Assembly (NCBI GenBank): GCA_050084985.1
Contig: JBITNC010000001.1
Location: 26,908,001 to 26,972,000, forward strand
Source of the DNA: Nageia nagi
Taxonomy: Eukaryota; Pinophyta
DNA: 64,000 nucleotides
Reading direction: 5' to 3'
In this document: one piece after another, positions 50,101-62,100 of the stretch
Layout of the letters: the number at the start of each line of letters is the position of its first letter
Position numbering within the stretch: the stretch's first letter is position 1
Position numbers and translations under genes: made by a program
The notes under the pieces: model-generated
Seen by the model: the letters and a program-made list of their open reading frames with translations, nothing else
Told to the model about the DNA's origin: nothing
Databases searched by the model: none

Positions 50101-53100
50101 TTTCCAATTCTTCTTCTACCGTCCTCTTAGCTTTGTCCAAAATGGTGGTCCTCAATGTATCAGAGCTGGGAGGAATGAACTGGAAGGTGCACGCTGAACT
50201 AACCCCTTCACCATTTCTAAAAAAAGAGAGAATGTGCAGTATTGAAAGAAAAGCAATTACCATAGTGATACATACCAACAAGGAGGTCAATTTCCTCCAA
50301 CTCCTTCTGAAACATCCTATCCATGCTATAGCCAACAACTGTTCTTTTTGGACCAGATTTGATATTGGTGTGTTTCTGGTTCATATTCATGTCTTGAGAC
50401 TTGACCATTGGGTCAACCATTGGGTCAACCATTGGTGTTTTATGAGCAGCCACTGCTTCCAGTTCCTTCTTGTCTTCATTTTGCAATCCAAACAACTGGT
50501 TGGCTGAGATAGCAGGACAAGCAAAATCCCATGTCTAGACAATTTCAATAGATGAAATCTCACCCTTGAATAACTGCCACGGTATTTGTTTTTACAAAAA
50601 TGGCAAACCCATGTGGCATTGGAATGGGCATGTGTTTTTTGTTTTTCAATTGTCACATACCTCCACAATGGGGTTTTATTCACTTCTTCTGCTTCAACTT
50701 GTTGATTTTCAATAGCTGATTCATGAGTAGAAGTTCTTATTGCTAGTGCTTTTCCTTTTCCCCTTTGCCTAGAAGAAGCCTCTTGAGATGAACTATCCAT
50801 GTGAATTCTTTGCCTTTTCCCCTTTGCTCAAATGGCCAATGCTCAATCCTGGAATGCTAAAACCCTTGCAACTTGAGAGCTGAGTGTGAGTGAGAGAGTG
50901 TTTGAGTGTTAGAAATGAGAGAGGGCAGACTTAAAAAGGCAAAAAGTCAAAAGGCATGTGAGTTTTTTTTAATTTTTTAAGGCATTTGGAGACCCCCTTG
51001 CCCTGTACGCATGCGGTATGCGGCCGATACTCACGTGGTACATGTACCGATACACGATTGCACCTACCCACGTACCCTGTACGTATGGTACGTGGTACAT
51101 GTAGGTCCCACGCGTACCCTTTATGCTAGGTTTGTAACTGTCTTTAGCCATTTGTAGTAGGGATTTGGTCAAGTTTCTTTTGTAACAGTCTTAAGTTGTA
51201 GTGATCTTTCAATGTTTTCAGCTATGAAGCATCTTATGTAATAGCTTCAAATCCTATATATTTGTAATTTTGGTTCCTGAATCATTATATGATAATAGTT
51301 GAATCTCTCATTAAGGTATCCTGATAGGGCATGTAGCAATGTAGGTTTGTTAATCTACTTTAGAGAAAATGTCCACACCTAAAGTGGAAGTTGGGGATAG
51401 TTTCAATGGTGGAAATGATTAGAGACTTGTTTATATTTTATTGCGCTCACCATTTTGTAATATGTAATGTAAACATCTTATGTAACATACAGTGGTTACT
51501 GGTTAGTATATTTGTAATTCTTTATATTTTGGTTGCTAAATATGGGAGGGCACTCTGTATAAAGATTAGGATTTCTTTTTGGAAGATATTAATCACTTAC
51601 AGGTTGCAAGTTATTCTGTATTTCTGTGGCTGTTTGTTCATAATTTTATGACCTTCTCAATACCATTTCTTAAATAGTAAACCATACTTTTCTATCCATT
51701 TGTAGAATATATATGTTTTCATGGACCCACAAGGAAGTCCACTATCAAAATACTTGTTTTCTTTCCTTTTTGTCAATTTGAATATTTATCATTTTGTTTG
51801 TATTAGTTTTTGACATTTTGTCAATCTATTTCTTGAGATGCATTTTATATAATTCATGTGCATAAAATTTGAGTACAAATTTTTTAAACCGTAATATTCA
51901 ATTTGATTTTCTAGTTAATGGAAATATTCAGTTTCAAAAATGACAATATTTATTGTGATTTGCAGCCCTTTGTCAAAAACTTTCTTAAGAAGCATATGTT
52001 TATTTCCTTTTGGCATGCAGGGAAAATAAGAGAAAACTTTCCACTGCAAATGGGGGAGATTCAAGGACAAGTTATAGCTGCTGATATTAATGATGATGGA
52101 AAACTTGAAATGGTCACAACTGATACAAGAGGCAATGTGGTTGCATGGAATGCTCAAGGAAAAATAGTTTGGGAGAGACATCTCCGAAGTCTTATTGCAC
52201 AGGTTGAGTACATAACTCCTAATCAATGAAAGTCCATATGTTAAATCTGCAATAATTTCCAATAGAACAAGAAGAAACATAGAGTACATAAAGTAAAGCG
52301 CACTTTAAGTTGCTGGTTATGTTGGGTGGTTCTATTTTGGTTGTTCATTACCAACCAACAAACCTATTGTGGTTGACACTTAGATACTGATATTTTGGCT
52401 TCTGTTTACTAAGTTCTTGCCTATTCATTCTTGAGGGTAATAAGAATCGTGCTGTCTCTGCATACTTTGTGTTGTCTCGATGATCATGTCCTAGGTGTTT
52501 CAATCTTCAACAATTTTGTTACTGTAAATGGACAAACTTGAATCTTGAAACATCATATCTATTTATAGAGTATTGCCTGTAGCAAGAACTTGAGCAAGAT
52601 CATGAAAGACAAATGTATTTAGAAATATATTGGTTAGTTGAAAGCAAAAGACTGATGAGACTAGGACTGAGTTGTTGAGTGCAAACGATATGAGGTGCTA
52701 GTTGAGCAATGAGAGAAAGAAAACAGCATGTGAGGAAGAATGTGACAACTGCTGCTTATACCTTGGCATTTTAAGGAACTAGGCATGCTATTTTGTTGGA
52801 TAAGGAGACATCTGAGTTTCATAGACATGCAGACATGAGCACCCCTGAACTAAGTATGATCATTAGCTATGAAAATCTTCTTTATAAAAACAATGTGCTA
52901 TTTGAACTTGTATTAGAAGTGTGATTAAAGTTTAGTTCAAGAAGAAGATTATTTTATGAATAGTAGGCAATGAAAAGAAGGAAGATCAGTGTAGGAATAT
53001 AGGAACAATATCCATAGTCACATGCGTAGTTGAAACATAATGAATCTCACTCAATTCACAAGGACTTTAATTATATAGCTGAGTGTGGCTGCTGTCTCGT

Positions 53101-56100
53101 GACAAAAACACTTTTCAGCTTGATATGATTTATTTTCAACCTTTCATTTCAAGCAATTTAACCGCTAGAAGATCACCAGTGGGACAATTTAACTCGCATG
53201 AGGACTTGATAAGAAGTGAGCTTGCTGCTACAAAGAATTCTCTGGCCAAGGAAATTCTGATATGTAATACTATCCAGGATGTTTCTAATTGTTTCCAATG
53301 CCAAAATCTGAATGGAATCTTTCATGTGTTGTGACAAATTACATGCAGATTGAAGACTGCCGATAATTTTCTCTGCTATTCTCATTGCTCGGTTAATAAT
53401 GGTATGTAGTCTGCAGTTTGGAAAAGGCTGAAGCTTACAATGTGCTGCTTCTAGAAATGATATCAAGATTAGAGGAAGGGAGAGGAGGGGAGGGGAGAAG
53501 GGAGGGAGGTAGGAGATGGAGTTCAGCATAGTTGAAATTCAATGTGAAGCATGTTATTTTCAGAAGCATTTGTTCCCTTAAGTGCAATTCACCATGATGC
53601 ATATCACTGAAGTAAACAAGAACTAGAGGGAGTTTTTACAAACAAAATTGTTTGAAAACAAGAATTTCGAGAATGAGGCAAAAAAGTGGGAGCTGAAGGT
53701 ATTGTGGCATGCACAATTATGAGCTCACTGTTGTATCAGATTCTAGATAGCAAGATAGCTTTATGAGTCAAGATTTAGTGGTAGGATTTTGTTTTCTGAA
53801 GTCTTCCAATATTGGAAACAAGTTGGAGTGTAGCATTGGAAAGTCTTATTTACAGAAAAGTAAATATATTCATATTCTGTATGCAAGTATGACTGGCTCT
53901 CCTGGCTTTATTTTCTTTCCTGCTAATTAAAATCTGAATTTAAAACAGATTTCTTTTCTTTTCTGTATGAATGGGACATGATTTGCTGCCTACATATGAC
54001 ATTCTTGTAACGGATAGGCCATCCAAGGGTGGTGTGATGATTACTGGTATTTACATAAGGTAATTAAGCTTCCCTGGGTTAGTGACCCAGATTTACAAAG
54101 AGCTTCTAGAACTAATGTAGGAGTTGGAACTTTCATTATTCTAAACTTTATTTTGCCTTATCTATATCTATTTGAAAAGACATCTAGATTTTTCTATGGT
54201 GTCATTTTTAGGTAGTACATGTCTATTGCTTCTTATACAACTGGGAATTCCCACAATATAGACCCATTTTGTTGCTACGCTTTCACCTGGCATGCAGAAC
54301 CTGGGTTCAAGGCGTATATCTGCAAAAATGAGAATGCTTCTTTGTTAGGCAACATGATTTTACTGAATTGATAATTGCTAAAACTGGACGTGATCTATAT
54401 TTTTTAATTCTAGTTGGACATTGGTCTATTGTTTGTCTGGCACATTAATCTGTGTACTGGCTACCTGTATACGTAGCAGTTCCTATGTAATATATCATTC
54501 TAGATGTTTGTGAATGCGTACTTCACAAATTTCATTACATTTATTATGTATTGTGCTGTCTTTATTGTATTTCCTGGGAAACTAAGATGTGCTCTTCCTT
54601 ATTGTACTATACGGATTCAAAGATTCTGAGCTTACAAACTGCAAACTATAATGATTCTGCAGGGAACAACCGTTGGAGATGTTGATGGAGATGGACAGAC
54701 AGATGTTGTGATACCAACTATATCAGGCAATATCTATGTTCTTAATGGTAAGGATGGTTCATATGTAAAGCCATTCCCCTTTCGCACTAAAGGGAGGATC
54801 ATGAGTCCAGTGCTCCTGGTTGACCTAAGAAAGCGTGGAGAAAATCGAAGAGGGTTGACTCTTGCTACAACATCATTTGATGGGTATTTCTATCTTATTG
54901 ATGGACAAACAGGTTGTGCAGATGCTATTGATATTGGAGAGACTTCGTATGTCACTTGAATCTACAAACTGTACGAGTATATTTTTAATGACTTACCCCA
55001 TATGAGTTAATTCTAAAAATTATTGTTATATTGCTGCAGTTATAGTATGGTTCTGGCAGATAATGTTGATGGAGGTGATGATCTAGATCTAATTGTAACA
55101 ACCATGAATGGCAATGTATTTTGCTACTCAACTCCTGCTCCACATCATCCCTTAAAGGTATGTGAAGGACTTTAAATGCCCCTGACATCTAGTTATTTTG
55201 GTTGACCTTATTATATGATTGCCTGGCTTTGCTTTTCTGGGAGAATATTTCTAGTTGGATCATTGCTAGACTGTCAGGCTTTGTAATGAAGGCAGAGAAT
55301 CCGTGAAATTTGTCAGAGTAGTTCTGTGGGTTCATAGATCCATATACATAGTGTCATAGCCGTAGAAGTTTTTCTGTTTCAGCCAACTGTCATCGTGAGG
55401 GATTGTGTAATGTATCAAAGTTGTTGTGATCCTCTGAAATTGGATGACAGTTATAGTGCATTAAGCTTGTTAAACCTTAGTTTTCTAAAATTATTCCATT
55501 CTCATAATATTTCATCTTGCTCATTTTTTTCGTATACTTGAAGCTTCTAAAATCGATATTTGAGTCTTGTTACAAATGTTATGAGAGGTAAACAATTATA
55601 AAAGCCGAATGATTTCATAAGTGGGACCAATCCGGCTATGGGATCTGGAGGTCTGATAAGACAAGCAACTAATAATCTAAAACAGGAAAACAATCACCCC
55701 TATTTCGAATTCCTAGACACTATGGCAAATCATATCGGACATTTGTGTATTTGCAAACATTTTCTCTGTTTCAGCCAATCATGTTAGTCCTATCTGTGTC
55801 TTGTGTAGAAAGTTGAAGTGTTTACCATGCTGGGACCCATGTTCAAAGTTCAAACCTTGTGGCCAGCCCATGCTGGGACCAATCATCTTCTGGGATTAGG
55901 AGATCTGATTAGATAAGCAATTAATAATTTAAAAAAAGAAAAAGCAATGTTCCACATGGCTGGGGAACGTGTATCTGGGAACGGGGGAAAAAATAGGGTC
56001 ATTTTTGGGAACGGCAAGTATAATACTAGTAAAAATGATCGGAATTTTCAGATTTTTTAGATTTTATTGTTTTCAATTCATTACTATTATGATGAATGAT

Positions 56101-59100
56101 CATATTATCAAATTCAATCATGTATACAAATTGAAAACATGGAATTGAAATTAGAAATTCAACTTCAAGACATAATTGTAAAAAAAAACAATAAATCTGA
56201 TAACACAATCATAATGTCATAATAAGTTTGAACCATAATGTCATTAGGTCTGAATCAAATACATAGAGTGGACATTGACATGAGTATGTCACATAGTGAA
56301 ATAAGCATAATAAAATGAGTATTTCTTCCTCCTTGCTCTCTTTCTCCCCACTGCTGTCTTTTTTCTACTAACTGCTGTTTTTTTTCTCTCCTAACTACAC
56401 ACAATGAAAATTGATTACAAAAACACTTTTGAATGGAGTTTATAAGATGCTTTTAGGGTTAGAGGGGTGGGAATGTTGGTGGGTCGAATCCCATGCACTT
56501 TAAGTGCTTTTTTTGAAGTCAAATATTGTTTTTTTTTTCTGCATCTATATCTGCCCAGATTTGAGGGGGAACGCCAAAAGTCTCCGTGAACGGCCAAAGA
56601 ACGCCGGAAGTTCCCTATGCCATTCCCAAATAGAGAAATGGTTAGGGAATGGTTCCCTTACCCTGGGGGACGTTCTGGGAACAGCTGGGAAATGTTTCCC
56701 TAGGTGTTCCCAAGACAAGGGAAGGCCTCCTCTAGGAGGTGGAATGCGTCCCTATGGAACACTGCGAAAAAGTCACCCCTATTTCTAATCACTAGACAAA
56801 ATGACAACTAATATTGAACTTTTGTGTATTCACAATCGTTTTCTCTATTAAAGCCAATCATGTTAGTTCTATGTTCGTCTTGTGTAGAAAGTTGAGGTAC
56901 TTACCATGCTGGGACCCAGATCAAACCTTGTGGCCAGCCCATGTGAGTGTCGACCCGGAGGGCAATTTGCAATTATTAAGAAGCTTCTGTAATTGACAAA
57001 AAATTGAAGTCTTGGGGGGAAGGAACAGCATCTCCATCCATATTGAAAATATGGAAGGGCCCAAATGTAGGTGATTTTATTACAATACAGCAAATAAATT
57101 ATACATGAATGAGAATCCTGTTCAACAACCTCCTAACTAACTGGCTAACAAACTAGACTTGTACGATGTAAGAAACTAAGCCAAAATACCCAGAAATTTG
57201 CTAATAAAAATCAGATTTGCATAAATAAAACTCTAGATTTCAGATCTGAGTTTATGATAGAAAACAAGTGCAGATCAAAACATACAATTTTAGTTTTAGT
57301 GCACAACTACTTATTGATCATTAAAAGCAGAATGAGTCCAGAAATTATACAGAAAAATGCCTTAGGAGAGAGGCGTCAGTTTAGTAGGGGGCATGAACTG
57401 CTGATCAAAATCTCCAAAAATTATCTTCAATGTATCTAGGACTGGGCATCACAGAATAACGGATTCCCAAGCTGGCCGCTCCACCTTGGTGGCTAGATCT
57501 GAGTATCAAGTGCTCATAAATGTCATCTATGTCCTCCAATATGCTAGATCTCACTTTCAACTGCTGAATTTCACAGTAATAACACTAGAGGTTTGCTTTC
57601 CTCTTATGTTCCCACTCCTGTAGCTGTTCTTCTACAAGAGGAATAGAAGATTGCTTCTGCAACAATATTCTTTAGGAAAATCAAGTAGAATGATCAAAAG
57701 CATCTCCACAATAATCTACCCCTTCCTTAATAGCCTTCAAAAAATCCTAACTCCTTCCCCATATGGACGTCCTACTTCTAAGCCTATTTTTGGGTTCAAT
57801 ATCCAACATACCTCCTTGGGGAACATAGATTGACTTTATAACTCAAAATAGGTCAAAATCAGTTACAAGAGTAAAAAGGGGAGTTACAGATGCTAAATGA
57901 TAGTTACAAATTCTAGAAGGCAGTTACAAGTGCTAAATATATTAAATAATGCTTTATCCTTATGACCACACACTCCTAAATGCAAACCAAACACACCTAG
58001 ATACTCCAAGATGGACGTGCCTCTCCAAGATGCATAATTTCATCATTTAAACACAACAAAATGAAAGGGACACAAATTTGGGACATTACATACAACAACC
58101 ACCCAATAACTTATCATCTTATGATCTTAATAAAAAAACAAATAAGATTTCTCTACCTAAAAACAAACTAAGACTAACTAATACAATAACAACCAAATTA
58201 ATAAAACTACAATAACAATAACCTAATGCATTATCTACTTTTGTAACATTCCTTGCATAATAAATTAGGTCCTAAAAAATGGTAGTGGAATCGAGCTCAC
58301 TAACCAAACATCATACTTCAGCAGAAATGGGCTCACTGATCTTCTTATGTGGCAATGATTAGGCATCACCATTCCTCTATTTTGAAAGGATGAAGGTGAA
58401 ACGAAGATAGAAAATAATACTCTTAACACCCCTCGTTAACCTAGTGAACTTAACCTAGGCTAGATACCTAAAAAGGTATATAGAAAATAATACTCTAACA
58501 CGCCCCTTAATTGATACTAGGAAGAAGTGTAGATAGCTAAGCAACAAGAAAATGAGTCTTGACAACAAGGCCTCATAAGGTGCTCATGTACAAAAGCTAT
58601 CATTGGAAAAACCATCTTCTAGAAGAGGAAAGCAAAAAAGAAAGGAAGGTGGAGAGGAAGGTGTCCTCATCAACACCCCCAAGAATAACTTCTTTCACTG
58701 CAATCAAGTAGGGTGATGCAAAGATGTTTGCAGTGATATCTCCCAATGTATAATCACCAACAAGGGAGAAATGCAAAAGATCAATGTAAAGTTCTAGAAA
58801 TATGTAGATACCTCTACCCCGAATTGAGTGTCTCCTGCTAGTAAGAAAGAAGCTAAGAGGCATACATCTGTAATCTTCCCAATACAAGAAAGTATGAGGA
58901 GGGAACATCATTGAATTTGGTATTGATGATGATGAACCAGGATACAAAGCATTCCAAAGTGAAGGTGTCACCAATGAACCAGGTAGAAGAGAGTTAGAAG
59001 AATCAATGTCCTGCTGCACAACAAAGGAAGCTATGGAAAAAGCAAGATAAGGAGGTAAAGAAACCTCAACATAACCTCTAGGATCTCCTAAATAGAGTCT

Positions 59101-62100
59101 AACCAAAGATGGAGGTTGAGGAGATTCGAAATGTATCTCATTAAAATCCTACTGCAAGATAAAGGGAGAAACAGAAGGATCCAAGGCAACAATAGTAAAA
59201 TGAGGAGAAGGTGGCCCATCCAAGCAAGGAAGGCTCACCACGATAATATCCTCAAGAGGGCCAATATGAGAAGATATATAAAATAAAGAGGTAAGCTCCT
59301 CATGAAGGTCAACAACATCAACAATATATGACTCTAGGAAGAGAGAATCAACACCATCAAGAATGTCCTCAAAATGCTCAATGTGAGCAATACATGAAGG
59401 ATCATTAAACAAGGATGTGAGCTCCTCATGAAGGTTGACAACATCTGAAATGTACAACTCAATGAAAAGAGAAGAAACTCCATCCAAGATGTCCTCCAAA
59501 GTCTTTGAAACAATATCAACAACATCCTGCATCATAATCTTCGTGCAACACAAAATCTTCATCTGAGAGAGCCTCAAAATGTGCACAAAGTAGTGAGAAA
59601 TATATATGTGGAGGCGGCAAGGAATAGTCGAAAGGTGGTAGAATACCATGGTAGACACTGTCAGTAGTGTAGCAAATGATGGCACTCACATCACAGAGTT
59701 TGGACCTCCAAAAAATAAACTCAGGTGTGTTATGATGAGGTTCAGGAACTAGACCAAGAAGATATGGCAAAAGCTCATGAGAGCGCAAGTGCTCAACAAT
59801 GCTATCATGACGAGCAAGATATGAAGCTCGATCAACCAAAGGAGTAATAAGAAGACTCAAGAAATCCTCCATTGTAGTCACCTGAACAAGATGACCAAAA
59901 TGATCCCCCCACAAAGTGTGCCTTCGATGCATATAAATGTATTCCACAGAAAATGCCTTTATAATTCAGGTGTACAACCAAATCTACTGAGAAATATTCA
60001 GAATCTGCTCCTACATACAAAAAAATGGCACTCAAGATAGAGTTCGTATGCAAAAGTTATGCAATTAATTCGGATTCGGACGAAAAATTAAAATTTAAGA
60101 CGTCAAAACTTTAGAAAATTAATTAAATTAAAAACTGGCTAGTTTAACTAATAATCTAATTCTGAAACTTTGTATTGCAATTGTGAGCAGATCTGGAAGG
60201 CAGAAGGGGTTGTATGAGTAGTCAAAACGATCCGCATGAAACGTGGAACACTGTGAAACTGTCCGTTCCGAAAAGCGGGGCTTGATCAAAGAGCAGTCTC
60301 AAAAAACGTGACTCTTACACAAGCTGCTCAAATTAAATTGAAAACAGATCTTCAAATGCTCATACCTTCATCAAATGAGGTTGAATTCGAGTGATACAAA
60401 ACCAAAAATGGTCTACTCAAAAAAGGGTATTTAGATCTGATCACGATTTTCACATTTGGTGAAAGAAAACGAGAAAAAATGTGTTTGCTACCTCCAATGA
60501 CGTTTTTGTGCCAGCTAAGGACTTTAAATCAGCAAACCAGCTTCAAATGCTTCTAACTTGTCCAAATGACATCGGATTCTAGTGATTCAAGAAAGAAAAG
60601 TGATCAGCTTGAAAAAGGGTATTTGAATATGCCCTTGGAATTCAGAGCAAAAAATGGACCTGCAAATTTCAGTGACGTTTTTGAGGCTGTGAGGGGCTGC
60701 AGATCCGTTGTAGACGCACATGGAGGTGAGATCAGGCCTTGTGGGCACAACAAAAGGGAGAAGAAGGCTGTTGAGGCATCCCAATAATGCTGATAGAATG
60801 CAGTTATCTTAAAGATCACATACAAATAAACACAGATCTATGCAAGAAGTGGAGATCTACACAAATCAATGCAGAGCCACACAAAACAAAGTCAATCTGG
60901 TAGAGCTGTTACAAATCACTGATGAAAGAAGAAGAATCCTGTACAATAGATCACAAGAACAAAGACCCAGCACAAAGCCTTCAATGGAGAAGAATTCTCC
61001 GAGAGTGGATCCTTGGATCTCCAAATCACAAGCAAATGCAACCGAGAAGACTCCATCAATCTCAAATCTCTAATACCATGAAAGGATGAAGGAGAAACAA
61101 AGTTCTCACCTAGAATACAAAGCCGAGAGACAATCACGAGAATACATGAATTGTTCACAAAAAAAATGAAATTATGGATTAATTAATCATAAGATACACC
61201 TTGCTTAAATAGCAAGTGAAATGTACAATAGCCACACAATCAAAATAATGCTAGCCATTGGATTAAAACAACCCGATAGGGATGACAACTAAGCACACCT
61301 ACCAGTGAACTTAAGATAATAATAACCTAGATACCTAACTAGGTAATAAAGCAAATAATACTCTTAGCACATTCTTTGCGTGGGAATGACTGGGCATTTA
61401 CCAAATGTCCGAGGATAGGGAAAAACATATCTACCCATGATCAAATAACAAAGTATAAACAGGGACAAACACATTTGTTTACAACGACATAAAAAAAATG
61501 GTTAGGGACCAACACATCCAATCACAAAATCAAGGAAGTTTTGGGAATTTCCCTCGTAATCAAAATATTTACTTCTATCAATAAAAATGGACACAGCGTT
61601 GGGTTCCACTAATAATGCATTCTAGGGCACAAAAATAATGCATTGACACATTTGATCATAACACAATAAGTACCGTTTTGTTCCAAATACCCCCTAATAT
61701 CATCAAACTATCATTTTTCATGAAAAAATGATTAATATCCACCTTCAAAACATTAAACCTTTTAAGTCTACTGTCTGACACATGTCATACAATGCAGCGG
61801 TGGTGATTTGAACTAGAGAACTTTCATGAACTCCAATGAATGATGAGGGCATCTGATTTAAAACAGAAGTCCATTTCCACATCAGTTGTGTGCACGTTCT
61901 CTTCTCTTCTTGTGTGCGCTGGGTGTACACAGAACTTCCTTCGGTTTATGTATACACAGGTCCAAGTTCTTCTAGAAGGCATTGGACGCCCTCTTTGACA
62001 TAGTTATTTTAGATGCTTCATAAATTCCTTCACAGACTCATTTTACTACTTCTAGCATCATTTATTGATGCGCAGGTCTTTTTTTCTCATGATTACAACG

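Larger units (their letters stand above)
44778..51310 (+). mobile_element. Pol-less LTR retrotransposon G, hAT inserted in its 3' LTR
   Basis: Perfect TSD TTAAG (44773-44777 and 51311-51315). 5' LTR 44778-45233 (TGTTGGAAACTTGGCATC..GAATCTCTCA). Primer binding site TGGTATCAAAGC at 45237-45248, one base from the tRNA-iMet complement. Polypurine tract CAAGGGGGAGAA before the 3' LTR at 47691. The 3' LTR resumes at about 51139 after the hAT. The 2.46-kb interior encodes a gag start and an acidic Cys-rich protein but no protease, integrase or RT, so it needs a Copia-type helper. Confidence 0.9.
47691..51310 (+). repeat. Element G 3' LTR (split by hAT)
   Basis: The left part 47691-47960 and right part 51139-51310 together match the 5' LTR. 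The hAT lies between them, flanked by a direct repeat of tttgtaac. Confidence 0.85.
58383..61369 (-). mobile_element. Non-autonomous LTR element I (minus), inside H
   Basis: Element 5' LTR 61079-61369, with primer binding site TGGTATTAGAGA on the minus strand (61078-61067), two or three bases from the tRNA-iMet complement. A shortened 3' LTR at 58383-58500 shares tgaaaggatgaagg and aaataatactct. The interior encodes an unknown protein but no pol. I could not find a convincing TSD, and the 3' LTR has an internal deletion and small duplication. Confidence 0.65.

Noticed and set aside
60566-60787. Plus-strand ORF of 73 codons
   Set aside because: Antisense to the leader of element I and overlapping a tandem repeat; no codon bias or known motif.
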